64,000 nt of DNA. Origin: Amaranthus tricolor. Lineage: Eukaryota > Streptophyta > Magnoliopsida > Caryophyllales > Amaranthaceae. This document shows, piece by piece, positions 23,565 through 37,930 of this stretch. Each line of letters begins with the position of its first letter. The first letter of the stretch is position 1. Location of the stretch: the NCBI RefSeq assembly GCF_026212465.1, contig NC_080061.1, forward strand, positions 21,069,695 through 21,133,694, in the 5' to 3' direction. A program made the position numbers and the translations under genes. The notes under the pieces were generated by a model. The model ran no database searches, was not told the DNA's origin, and saw nothing but the letters and a program-made list of their open reading frames with translations.

Positions 23565-26500
23565 ATGATCATTTATCCTTGTTCATTCTTCATCATTAAT
23601 TCTTCAATGATCATTGATCCTTGTACATTCTTCATTGTTCATTCTTCAATGATCATTGATCCTTTTTCATTTTTCATCATTCATTCTTCATTGATGATTG
23701 ATCCTTTTTCTTTCTTCATCGTTCATTCTTCAATGATCCTTGATCCTTGTTCATTATTCATCAATCCTTGTTCAATGATCATTGATCCTTGTTCATTATT
23801 CATCGTTCATTCTTCATTGATCGTTGATCCTTGTTCATTCTTAATCGTTCATTCTTCAATGATCATTGATCCTTGTTCATTATTAATCATTCATTCCTCA
23901 ATGATCAATTATACTTGTTCATTCTTCATCGTTCATTCTTCATTGATCATTGATCCTTGTTCATTCTTCAATGATCATTGATCCTTTTAATTCTTCAACG
24001 CTCATTCTTCAATGATTATTGATCCTTGTTCATTATTCATCGTTCATTCTTCATTGATCATTGATCCTTGTTCATTCTTCATCGTTCATTCTTCAATGAT
24101 CATTGATCCTTGTTGATTATTCATCGATCATTGTTCAACGATCATTGATCCTTGTTCATTATGCATCAATTCATTTTTCATTGACTTTTGATCCTTGTTC
24201 ATTCTTCATCGTTCATTCTTTATTGATCATGGATCCTTGTACATTCTTCATCGTTCATTCTTCAATGATAATTGAACCTTATCATTATTCGTCTTTCATT
24301 CTGCATTAATCATTGATCCTTATCATTATTCGTCGTTCATTCTGCATTAATCATTGATCCTTGTTCATTCTTCATCGTTCATTTTTCAATGATCATTGAT
24401 CCTTGTTGATTATTCATCAATCATTGTTCAAAGATCATTGATCCTTGTTCATTATGCATCAATTTATTCTTCATTGATCATCGATCTTTGTTCATTCTTC
24501 ATCGTTCATTCTTTAATGATAATTGATCCTTGTACATTCTTCATCGTTTATTCTTCAATGATCATTGATCCTTTTTCATTTTTCATCATTCATTCTTCAT
24601 TGATGATTGATCCTTTTTCATTCTTCATCGTTCATTCTTCAATGATCCTTGATCCTTGTTCATTATTCATCAATCATTGTTCAATAATCATTGATCCTTG
24701 TTCATTATTCATCATTCATTCTTCATTGATCATTGATCCTTGTTCATTCTTAATCGTTCGTTCTTCAATGATCATTGATCCTTGTTCATTATTCATCGAT
24801 CATTGTTCAATGATGATTGATCCTTGTTCATTATTAATCATTCATTCCTCAACGATCAATTATACTTGTTCATTCTTCGTCGTTCATTCTTCATTGATCA
24901 TTGATCCTTGTTGATTATTCATCGATCATTGTTCAAAGATCATCGATCCTTGTTCATTATGCATAAATTCATTCTTCATTGATCATTGATCCTTGTACAT
25001 TCTTCATCGTTTATTCTTCAATTATTGATCGTTTATCATTTTTCATCGTTAGTTCTTCATTGATCATTGATCCTTTTTCATTCTTCAACGTTCATTCTTC
25101 AATGATCCTTGATCCTTGTTTATGATTCATCAATCATTGTTCAATGATCATTGATCCTTGTTCATTATTCGTCGTCAATTCTTCAATGATCATTGATTCT
25201 TGTACATTTTTCATCGTTTATTCGTAAATGGTCATTGATCCTTGTTCATTATTCATCGTTCATTCTTCATTGATCATTGATCCTTCTTCATTCTTAATCG
25301 TTCATTCTTCATTGATCATTGATCCTTGTTCTTTCTTCATCGTTCATTCTTCAATAATCATTGATCCTTGTACATTCATCATCGATCATTCTTCGTTCAT
25401 TATTGATCCTTGTTCATTATGCTTCGTTAATTCTTCATTGATCATTGATGCTTGTTCATTATTCATCAATCTTTGTTTAATGATCATTGATCCTTGTTCA
25501 TTATTCATCGTTGATTGTTCAATGATCAATGATCCTTGTACATTCTTCATCGTTCATTCTTCATTGATCATAGATCCTTGTTCATTCTTCATCGTTCATA
25601 CTTCAACAATCATTGATCCTTGTTCATTTTTCATCGTTCATTCTTCATTGATCATTGATCCTTGTTCATTCTTCATCGTTCATTCTTCAACGACCAGTGA
25701 TCCTTGTTCATTTTTGATCGATCATTGTTCATTTTTCATCGATCATTGTTCAATGATCATTGATCCTTGTTCATTATGCATCAATTCATTCTTCATTGAC
25801 TTTTGATCCTTGTTCATTCTTCTTCGTTCATTCTTCAATGATCATTGATCCTTATCATTATTCGTCGTTCATTCTGCATTATACATTGATCCTTGTTCAT
25901 TCTTCATCGTTCATTCTTCAATGATCATTGATCCTTGTTGATTATTCATCAATCATTGTTCAAAGATCATTGATCCTTGTTCATTATGCATCAATTTATT
26001 CTTCATTGAACATCGATCTTTGTTCATTCTTCATCGTTCATTCTTCAATGATAATTGATCCTTGTACATTCTTCATGGTTTATTCTTCAATGATCATTGA
26101 TCCTTTTTCATTTTTCATCATTCATTCTTCATTGATGATTGATCCTTATTCATTCTTCATCGTTCATTCTTCAATGATCCTTGATCCTTGTTCATTATTC
26201 ATCAATCATTGTTCAATGATCATTGATCCTTGTTCATTATTCATCGTTCATTCTTCATTGATCATTGATCCTTGTTCATTCTTAATCGTTCATTCTTCAA
26301 CGATCATTGATCCTTGTTCATTATTCATCGATCATTGCTCAATGATGATTGATCCTTGTTCATTATTAATCATTCATTCCTCAATGATTAATTATACTTT
26401 TTCATTCTTCATCGTTCATTCTTCATTGATCATTGATCCTTGTTCATTCTTCAATGATCATTGATCCTTTTAATCCTTCAACGCTCATTCTTCAATGATT

Positions 26501-29500
26501 ATTGATCCTTGTTCATTATTCATCGTTCATTCTTCATTGATCATTGATCCTTGTTCATTCTTCATCGTTCATTCTTCAATGATCATTGATCCTTGTTGAT
26601 TATTCATCGATCATTGTTCAACGATCATTGATCCTTGTTCATTATGCATCAATTCATTCTTCATTGACTTTTGATCCTTGTTCATTCTTCATCGTTGATT
26701 CTTTATTGATCATGGATCCTTGTACATTCTTCATCGTTCATTCTTCAATGATCATTGAAACTTATCATTAATCGTCTTTCATTCTGCATTAATCATTGAT
26801 CCTTGTTCATTTTTCATCGTTCATTCTTCAATGATCATTGATCCTTGTTGATTATTCATCGATCATTGTTCAAAGATCATCGATCCTTGTTCATTATGCA
26901 TAAATTCATTCTTCATTGATCATTGATCCTTGTTCATTCTTCATCGTTCATTCTTCAATGATCATTGATCCTTGTACATTCTTCATTGTTCATTCTTCAA
27001 TGATCATTGATCCTTGTTCATTATTGATCGTTCATTCATCATCGTTCATTCTTCAATGATCATTGATCGTTGTTGATTATTCATCGATCATTGTTCAACG
27101 ATCATTGATCCTTGTTCATTATGCATCAATTTATTATTCATTGATAATTGATCCTTGTTCATTATTCATCGTTCATTCTTCAATGATCATTTATTCTTGT
27201 ACATTCCTCGTCGTTTATTCATCACTGATCATTGATCGTTTCTCATTTTTCATCGTTAGTTCTTCATTGATCATTGATCCTTTTTCATTCTTCAACGTTC
27301 ATTCTTCAATGATCCTTGATCCTTGTTTATGATTCATCAATCATTGTTCAATGATCATTGATCCTTGTTCATTATTCGTCGTCAATTCTTCAATGATCAT
27401 TGATTCTTGTACATTTTTCATCGTTTATTCGTAAATGGTCATTGATCCTTGTTCATTATTCATCGTTCATTCTTCATTGATCATTGATCTTTCTTCATTC
27501 TTAATCGTTCATTCTTCATTGATCATTGATCCTTGTTCTTTCTTCATCGTTCATTCTTCAATAATCATTGATCCTTGTACATTCATCATCGATCATTCTT
27601 CGTTCATTATTGATCCTTGTTCATTATGCTTCGTTAATTCTTCATTGATCATTGATGCTTGTTCATTATTCATCAATCTTTGTTTAATGATCATTGATCC
27701 TTGTTCATTATTCATCGTTGATTGTTCAATGATCAATGATCCTTGTACATTCTTCATCGGTCATTCTTCATTGATCATAGATCCTTGTTCATTCTTCATC
27801 GTTCATACTTCAACAATCATTGATCCTTGTTCATTTTTCATCGTTCATTCTTCATTGATCATTGATCCTTGTTCATTCTTCATCGTTCATTCTTCAACGA
27901 CCAGTGATCCTTGTTCATTTTTGATCGATCATTGTTCATTTTTCATCGATCATTGTTCAATGATCATTGATCCTTGTTCATTATGCATCAATTCATTCTT
28001 CATTGACTTTTGATCCTTGTTCATTCTTCTTCGTTCATTCTTCAATGATCATTGATCCTTATCATTATTCGTCGTTCATTCTGCATTATACATTGATCCT
28101 TTTTCATTTTTCATCGTTCATTCTTCTATGATCATTGATCCTTGTTGATTATTCATCAATCATTGTTCAAAGATCATTGATCCTTGTTCATTATGCATCA
28201 ATTTATTCTTCATTGATCATCGATCTTTGTTCATTCTTCATCGTTCATTCTTTAATGATCATTGATCCTTGTACATTCTTCATCGTTTGTTCTTCAATGA
28301 TCATTGATCCTTTTTCATTTTTCATCGTTCATTCTTCATTGATCATTGATCCTTGTTCATTCTTAATCGTTCATTATTCAATGATCATTGATCCTTGTTC
28401 ATTATTCATCGATCATTGTTCAATGATGATTGATCCTTGTTCATTATTAATCATTCATTCCTCAATGATCAATTATCCTTGTTCATTCTTCATCGTTCAT
28501 TCTTCATTGATCATTGATCCGTGTTCATTCTTCAATGATCATTGATGCTTATAATTCTTCAACGCTCATTCTTCAATGATCATTGATCCTTGTTCATTGT
28601 TCATCGTTCATTCTTCATTGATCATTGATCCTTGTTCTTTCTTCATCGTTCATTCTTCCACGATCATTGATCCTTGTTCATTTTTCATCGATCATTGTTC
28701 AATGATCATTGATCCTTGTTCATTATTCATCGATCATTGTTCAATGATCATTCATCCTTGTTCATTATTCATCGTTCATTCTTCAATGATCATTTATCCT
28801 TGTTCATTCTTCATCATTAATTCTTCAATGATCATTGATCCTTGTACATTCTTCATTGTTCATTCTTCAATGATCATTGATCCTTGTTCATTATTGATCG
28901 TTCATTCTTCATCGTTCATTCTTCAATGATCATTGATCGTTGTTGATTATTCATCGATCATTGTTCAACGATCATTGATCCTTGTTCATTATGCATCAAT
29001 TTATTATTCATTGATAATTGATCCTTGTTCATTATTCATCGTTCATTCTTCAATGATCATTTATTCTTGTACATTCCTCATCGTTCTTTCGTTAATGGTC
29101 ATTGGTCATTGGTCCTTGTTCATTATTCATCGTTCATTCTTCATTGATCATTGATCCTTGTTCATTCTTAATCGTTCATTCTTCAATGATCATTGATCCT
29201 TGTTCATTATTCATCGATCATTGTTCAATGATGATTGATCCTTGTTCATTATTAATCATTCATTCCTCAATGATTAATTATACTTGTTCATTCTTCATCG
29301 TTCATTCTTCATTGATCATTGATCCTTGTTCATTCTTCAATGATCATTGATCCTTTTAATTCTTCAACGCTCATTCTTCAATGATTATTGATCCTTGTTC
29401 ATTATTCATCGTTCATTCTTCATTGATCATTGATCCTTGTTCATTCTTCATCGTTCATTCTTCAATGATCATTGATCCTTGTTGATTATTCATCGATCAT

Positions 29501-31202
29501 TGTTCAACGATCATTGATACTTGTTCATTATGCATCAATTCATTCTTCATTGACTTTTGATCCTTGTTCATTATTCATCGTTCATTCTTCAATGATCATT
29601 TATCCTTGTTCATTCTTCATCATTAATTCTTCAATGATCATTGATCCTTGTACATTCTTCATTGTTCATTCTTCAATGATCATTGATGCTTGTTCATTAT
29701 AGATCGTTCATTCTTCATCGTTCATTCTTCAATGATCATTGATCGTTGTTGATTATTCATCGATCATTGTTCAACGATCATTGATCCTTGTTCATTATGC
29801 ATCAATTTATTATTCATTGATAATTGATCCTTGTTCATTATTCATCGTTCATTCTTCAATGATCATTTATTCTTGTACATTCCTCATCGTTTATTCATCA
29901 CTGATCATTGATCGTTTCTCATTTTTCATCGTTAGTTCTTCATTGATCATTGATCCTTTTTCATTCTTCAACGTTCATTCTTCAATGATCCTTGATCCTT
30001 ATTTATTATTCATCAATCATTGTTCAATGATCATTGATCCTTGTTCATTATTCGTCGTCAATTCTTCAATGATCATTGATTCTTGTACATTTTTCATCGT
30101 TTATTCGTCAATGGTCATTGATCCTTGTTCATTATTCATCGTTCATTCTTCATTGATCATTGATCCTTGTTCATTCTTAATCGTTAATTCTTCAATGATC
30201 ATTGATCCTTGTTCATTATTCATCGATCATTGTTCAATGATGATTGATCCTTGTTCATTATTAATCATTCATTCCTCAATGATCAATTATCCTTGTTCAT
30301 TCTTCATCGTTCATTCTTCATTGATCATTGATCCTTGTTCATTCTTCATCGTTCATTCTTCAATGATCATTGATCGTTGTTGATTATTCATCAATCATTG
30401 TTCAAAGATCATTGATCCTTGTTCATTAGCCATCGTTCATTCTTCAATGATCATTTATCCTTGTTCATTCTTCATCATTAATTCTTCAATGATCATTTGA
30501 TTCTGGTACATTCTTCATTGTTCATTCTTCAATGATCATTGATCCTTGTTCATTATTGATCGTTGTTGATTATTCATCGATCATTGTTAACCGATCATTG
30601 ATCCTTGTTCATTATGCATAAATTTATTCTTCATTGATTATTGATCCTTGTTCATTCTTAATCGTTCATTCTTCATGGATCATGGATCCTTCTACATTCT
30701 TCATCGTTCATTGTTCAATGATCATTGATCCTTATCATTATTCGTCGTTCATTCATCATTGATACATTGATCCTTGTTAAAAGATCATTGATCCTTGTTC
30801 ATTATGCATCAATTCATTCTTCATTGATCATTGATCCTTGTTCATTCTTAATCGTTCATTCTTCAATGATCATTGATCCTTGTTGAATATTCATCGATCA
30901 TTGTTAACCGATCATTGATCCTTGTTCATTATGCATCAATTCATTCTTCATTGACTTTTGATCCTTGTTCATTCTTCATCGTTCATTCTTTATTGATCAT
31001 GGATCCTTGTACATTCTTCATCGTTCATTCTTCAATGATCATTGATCCTTATCATTATTCGTCATTCATTCTGCATTAATCATTGATCCTTGTTCATTTT
31101 TCATCGTTCATTCTTCAATGATCATTGATCCTTGTTGATTATTCATCGATCATTTTTCAAAGATAATCGATCCTTGTTCATTATGCGTAAATTCATTCTT
31201 CA
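22712..31202 (+). repeat. Super-repeat of about 8.5 kb, copy 1
   Basis: This stretch runs from B at 22712 to the next matching B at 31203. Block order is B, A' (24103), D (24396), C (25228), D (25928), A' (26586), F (27063), C (27435), D (28135), E (28576), F (28933), F (29739), A (30873). A nested 2207-bp repeat links C-D at 25228 with C-D at 27435, and F recurs at 806 bp (28933, 29739). It joins blocks from the 2.9 kb and 3.33 kb HORs into one larger unit. Confidence 0.8.
25228..28260 (+). repeat. Nested 2.2 kb direct repeat (C-D)
   Basis: Block C at 25228 and the start of D at 25928 recur at 27435 and 28135, both at 2207 bp. Both copies share the CGACCAGTGATCC variant and the 63-bp long monomer. 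The match fades near 28260, where the second D changes to the D' form (ATCGTTTGTTC). Confidence 0.82.
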
Positions 31203-32349
31203 TTGATCATTGATCCTTGTTCATTCTTCATCGTTCATTCTTCAATGATCATTGATCCTTGTACATTCTTCATCGTTTATTCTTCAATGATCATTGATCG
31301 TTTCTCATTTTTCATCGTTAATTCTTCATTGATCATTGATCCTTTTTCTTTCTTCAACGTTCATTCTTCAATGATCCTTGATCCTTGTTTATTATTCATC
31401 AATCATTGTTCAATGATCATTGATCCTTGTTCATTATTCGTCGTCAATTCTTCAATGATCATTGATTCTTGTACATTTTTCATCGTTTATTCGTCAATGG
31501 TCATTGATCCTTGTTCATTATTCATCGTTCATTCTTCATTGATCATTGATCCTTCTTCATTCTTAATCGTTCATTCTTCAATGATCATTGATCCTTGTTC
31601 ATTATTCATCGATCATTGTTCAATGATGATTGATCCTTGTTCATTATTAATCATTCATTCTTCAATGATCATTGATCCTTGTTCATTCTTCATCGTTCAT
31701 TCTTCATTGATCATTGATCCTTGTTCATTCTTCATCGTTCATTCTTCAATGATCATTGATCCTTTTACGTTCTTCAACGCTAATTCTTCAATGATCATTG
31801 ATTCTTGTTCATTATTCATCGTTCATTCTTCATTGATCATTGACCCTTGTTCATTCTTCAATGATCATTGATCCTTTTAATTCTTCAACGCTCATTCTTC
31901 AATGATCATTGATCCTTGTTCATTGTTCATCGTTCATTCTTCATTGATCATTGATCCTTGTTCATTCTTCAAAGATCATTGATCCTTGTTCTTTCTTCAT
32001 CGTTCATTCTTCCACGATCATTGATCCTTGTTCATTTTTCATCGATCATTGTTCAATGATCATTGATCCTTGTTCATTATTCATCGATCATTGTTCAATG
32101 ATCATTCATCCTTGTTGATTATTCATCGTTCATTCTTCAATGATCATTGATCCTTGTTCATTCTTCATCATTAATTCTTCAATGATCATTGATCCTTGTA
32201 CATTCTTCATTGTTCATTCTTCAATGATCATTGATCCTTTTTCATTTTTCATCATTAATTCTTCATTGATGATTGATCCTTTTTCATTCTTCATCGTTCA
32301 TTCTTCAATGATCCTTGATCCTTGTTCATTATTCATCAATCATTGTTCA

Positions 32350-35300
32350 ATGATCATTGATCCTTGTTCATTATTCATCGTTCATTCTTCATTGATCATT
32401 GATCCTTGTTCATTCTTAATCGTTCATTCTTCAATGATCATTGATCCTTGTTCATTATTAATCATTCATTCCTCAATGATCAATTATACTTGTTCATTCT
32501 TCATCGTTCATTCTTCATTGATCATTGATCCTTGTTCATTCTTCAATGATCATTGATCCTTTTAATTCTTCAACGCTCATTCTTCAATGATTATTGATCC
32601 TTGTTCATTATTCATCGTTCATTCTTCATTGATCATTGATCCTTGTTCATTCTTCATCGTTCATTCTTCAATGATCATTGATCCTTGTTGATTATTCATC
32701 GATCATTGTTCAACGATCATTGATCCTTGTTCATTATGCATCAATTTATTTTTCATTGACTTTTGATCCTTGTTCATTCTTCATCGTTCATTCTTTATTG
32801 ATCATGGATACTTGTACATTCTTCATCGTTCATTCTTCAATGATCATTGAACCTTATCATTATTCGTCTTTCATTCTGCATTAATCATTGATCCTTATCA
32901 TTATTCGTCGTTCATTCTGCATTAATCATTGATCCTTGTTCATTCTTCATCGTTCATTCTTCAATGATCATTGATCCTTGTTGATTATTCATCAATCATT
33001 GTTCAAAGATCATGGATCCTTGTTCATTATGCATCAATTTATTCTTCATTGATCATCGATCTTTGTTCATTCTTCATCGTTCATTCTTTAATGATAATTG
33101 ATCCTTGTACATTCTTCATCGTTTATTCTTCAATGATCATTGATCCTTTTTCATTTTTCATCATTCATTCTTCATTGATGATTGATCCTTTTTCATTCTT
33201 CATCGTTCATTCTTCAATGATCCTTGATCCTTGTTCATTATTCATCAATCATTGTTCAATAATCATTGATCCTTGTTCATTATTCATCATTCATTCTTCA
33301 TTGATCATTCATCCTTGTTCATTCTTAATCGTTCATTCTTCAATGATCATTGATCCTTGTTCATTATTCATCGATCATTGTTCAATGATGATTGATCCTT
33401 GTTCATTATTAATCATTCATTCCTCAACGATCAATTATACTTGTTCATTCTTCATCGTTCATTCTTCATTGATCATTGATCCTTGTTGATTATTCATCGA
33501 TCATTGTTCAAAGATCATCGATCCTTGTTCATTATGCAAAAATTCATTCTTCATTGATCATTGATCCTTGTACATTCGTCATCGTTTATTCTTCAATTAT
33601 TGATCGTTTATCATTTTTCATCGTTAGTTCTTCATTGATCATTGATCCTTTTTCATTCTTCAACGTTCATTCTTCAATGATCCTTGATCCTTGTTTATTA
33701 TTCATCAATCATTGTTCAATGATCATTGATCCTTGTTCATTATTCGTCGTCAATTCTTCAATGATCATTGATTCTTGTACATTTTTCATCGTTTATTCGT
33801 AAATGGTCATTGATCCTTGTTCATTATTCATCGTTCATTCTTCATTGATCATTGATCCTTCTTCATTCTTAATCGTTCATTCTTCATTGATCATTGATCC
33901 TTATTCTTTCTTCATCGTTCATTCTTCAATAATCATTGATCCTTGTACATTCATCATCGATCATTCTTCGTTCATTATTGATCCTTGTTCATTATGCTTC
34001 GTTAATTCTTCATTGATCATTGATGCTTGTTCATTATTCATCAATCTTTGTTTAATGATCATTGATCCTTGTTCATTATTCATCGTTGATTGTTCAATGA
34101 TCAATGATCCTTGTTCATTTTTCATCGTTTATTCTTCATTGATCATTGATCCTTGTTCATTCTTCATCGTTCATTCTTTAACGACCAGTGATCCTTGTTC
34201 ATTTTTGATCGATCATTGTTCATTTTTCATCGATCATCGATCATTGTTCAATGATCATTGATCCTTGTTCATTATGCATCAATTCATTCTTCATTGACTT
34301 TTGATCCTTGTTCATTCTTCTTCGTTCATTCTTCAATGATCATTGATCCTTATCATTATTCGTCGTTCATTCTGCATTATACATTGATCCTTGTTCATTC
34401 TTCAACGTTCATTCTTCAATGATCATTGATCCTTGTTGATTATTCATCAATCATTGTTCAAAGATCATTGATCCTTGTTCATTATGCATCAATTTATTCT
34501 TCATTGATCATCGATCTTTGTTCATTCTTCATCGTTCATTCTTCAATGATAATTGATCCTTGTACATTCTTCATGGTTTATTCTTCAATGATCATTGATC
34601 CTTTTTCATTTTTCATCATTCATTCTTCATTGATGATTGATCCTTATTCATTCTTCATCGTTCATTCTTCAATGATCCTTGATCCTTGTTCATTATTCAT
34701 CAATCATTGTTCAATGATCATTGATCCTTGTTCATTATTCATCGTTCATTCTTCATTGATCATTGATCCTTGTTCATTCTTAATCGTTCATTCTTCAACG
34801 ATCATTGATCCTTGTTCATTATTCATCGATCATTGCTCAATGATGATTGATCCTTGTTCATTATTAATCATTCATTCCTCAATGATCAATTATCCTTGTT
34901 CATTCTTCATCGTTCATTCTTCATTGATCATTGATCCTTGTTCATTCTTCAATGATCATTGATCCTTTTAATTCTTCAACGCTCATTCTTCAATGATCAT
35001 TGATCCTTGTTCATTGTTCATCGTTCATTCTTCAATGATCATTGATCCTTGTTCTTTCTTCATCGTTCATTCTTCCACGATCATTGATCCTTGTTCATTT
35101 TTCATCGATCATTGTTCAATGATCATTGATCCTTGTTCATTATTCATCGATCATTGTTCAATGATCATTCATCCTTGTTCATTATTCATCGTTCATTCTT
35201 CAATGATCATTTATCCTTGTTCATTCTTCATCATTAATTCATCAATGATCATTGATCCTTGTACATTCTTCATTGTTCATTCTTCAATGATCATTGATGC

Positions 35301-37930
35301 TTGTTCATTATTGATCGTTCATTCTTCATCGTTCATTCTTCAATGATCATTGATCGTTGTTGATTATTCATCAATCATTGTTCAATGATCATTGATCCTT
35401 GTTCATTATTCATCGTTCATTCTTCATTGATCATTGATCCTTGTTCATTCTTAATCGTTCATTCTTCAATGATCATTGATCCTTGTTCATTATTAATCAT
35501 TCATTCCTCAATGATCAATTATACTTGTTCATTCTTCATCGTTCATTCTTCATTGATCATTGATCCTTGTTCATTCTTCAATGATCATTGATCCTTTTAA
35601 TTCTTCAACGCTCATTCTTCAATGATTATTGATCCTTGTTCATTATTCATCGTTCATTCTTCATTGATCATTGATCCTTGTTCATTCTTCATCGTTCATT
35701 CTTCAATGATCATTGATCCTTGTTGATTATTCATCGATCATTGTTCAACGATCATTGATCCTTGTTCATTATGCATCAATTTATTTTTCATTGACTTTTG
35801 ATCCTTGTTCATTCTTCATCGTTCATTCTTTATTGATTATGGATCCTTGTACATTCTTCATCGTTCATTCTTCAATGATCATTGAACCTTATCATTATTC
35901 GTCTTTCATTCTGCATTAATCATTGATCCTTATCATTATTCGTCGTTCATTCTGCATTAATCATTGATCCTTGTTCATTCTTCATCGTTCATTCTTCAAT
36001 GATCATTGATCCTTGTTGATTATTCATCAATCATTGTTCAAAGATCATGGATCCTTGTTCATTATGCATCAATTTATTCTTCATTGATCATCGATCTTTG
36101 TTCATTCTTCATCGTTCATTCTTTAATGATAATTGATCCTTGTACATTCTTCATCGTTTATTCTTCAATGATCATTGATCCTTTTTCATTTTTCATCATT
36201 CATTCTTCATTGATGATTGATCCTTTTTCATTCTTCATCGTTCATTCTTCAATGATCCTTGATCCTTGTTCATTATTCATCAATCATTGTTCAATAATCA
36301 TTGATCCTTGTTCATTATTCATCATTCATTCTTCATTGATCATTCATCCTTGTTCATTATTAATCGTTCATTCTTCAATGATCATTGATCCTTGTTCATT
36401 ATTCATCGATCATTGTTCAATGATGATTGATCCTTGTTCATTATTAATCATTCATTCCTCAACGATCAATTATACTTGTTCATTCTTCATCGTTCATTCT
36501 TCATTGATCATTGATCCTTGTTGATTATTCATCGATCATTGTTCAAAGATCATCGATCCTTGTTCATTATGCATAAATTCATTCTTCATTGATCATTGAT
36601 CCTTGTACATTCGTCATCGTTTATTCTTCAATTATTGATCGTTTATCATTTTTCATCGTTAGTTCTTCATTGATCATTGATCCTTTTTCATTCTTCAACG
36701 TTCATTCTTCAATGATCCTTGATCCTTGTTTATTATTCATCAATCATTGTTCAATGATCATTGATCCTTGTTCATTATTCGTCGTCAATTCTTCAATGAT
36801 CATTGATTCTTGTACATTTTTCATCGTTTATTCGTAAATGGTCATTGATCCTTGTTCATTATTCATCGTTCATTCTTCATTGATCATTGATCCTTCTTCA
36901 TTCTTAATCGTTCATTCTTCATTGATCATTGATCCTTATTCTTTCTTCATCGTTCATTCTTCAATAATCATTGATCCTTGTACATTCATCATCGATCATT
37001 CTTCGTTCATTATTGATCCTTGTTCATTATGCTTCGTTAATTCTTCATTGATCATTGATGCTTGTTCATTATTCATCAATCTTTGTTTAATGATCATTGA
37101 TCCTTGTTCATTATTCATCGTTGATTGTTCAATGATCAATGATCCTTGTTCATTTTTCATCGTTCATTCTTCATTGATCATTGATCCTTGTTCATTCTTC
37201 ATCGTTCATTCTTTAACGACCAGTGATCCTTGTTCATTTTTGATCGATCATTGTTCATTTTTCATCGATCATCGATCATTGTTCAATGATCATTGATCCT
37301 TGTTCATTATGCATCAATTCATTCTTCATTGACTTTTGATCCTTGTTCATTCTTCTTCGTTCATTCTTCAATGATCATTGATCCTTATCATTATTCGTCG
37401 TTCATTCTGCATTATACATTGATCCTTGTTCATTCTTCATCGTTCATTCTTCAATGATCATTGATCCTTGTTGATTATTCATCAATCATTGTTCAAAGAT
37501 CATTGATCCTTGTTCATTATGCATCAATTTATTCTTCATTGATCATCGATCTTTGTTCATTCTTCATCGTTCATTCTTCAATGATAATTGATCCTTGTAC
37601 ATTCTTCATGGTTTATTCTTCAATGATCATTGATCCTTTTTCATTTTTCATCATTCATTCTTCATTGATGATTGATCCTTATTCATTCTTCATCGTTCAT
37701 TCTTCAATGATCCTTGATCCTTGTTCATTATTCATCAATCATTGTTCAATGATCATTGATCCTTGTTCATTATTCATCGTTCATTCTTCATTGATCATTG
37801 ATCCTTGTTCATTCTTAATCGTTCATTCTTCAACGATCATTGATCCTTGTTCATTATTCATCGATCATTGCTCAATGATGATTGATCCTTGTTCATTATT
37901 AATCATTCATTCCTCAATGATTAATTATAC
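32350..37930 (+). repeat. 3035-bp tandem repeat (A'-D-C-D), two copies
   Basis: Within super-repeat copy 2, 32350 to about 34890 matches 35385 to about 37930 at a constant 3035 bp: A' at 32678 and 35713, D at 32971 and 36006, C at 33803 and 36838, D at 34426 and 37461. Shared rare forms include CATGGATCC in D and the 70-bp unit in C. Block E sits between the two copies. The same A'-D-C-D order is present once at 24103-26464. Confidence 0.88.
34190..34259 (+). repeat. 70-bp long monomer (ten heptamers)
   Basis: This is the 63-bp form with one additional heptamer in CATCGATCATCGATCATTG. The unit from GATCC at 34190 ends before the next GATCC at 34260. The same form is 3035 bp later near 37225. 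Related C blocks at 9111, 25698 and 27904 have the 63-bp version, so the extra seven bases arose after those copies separated. Confidence 0.88.
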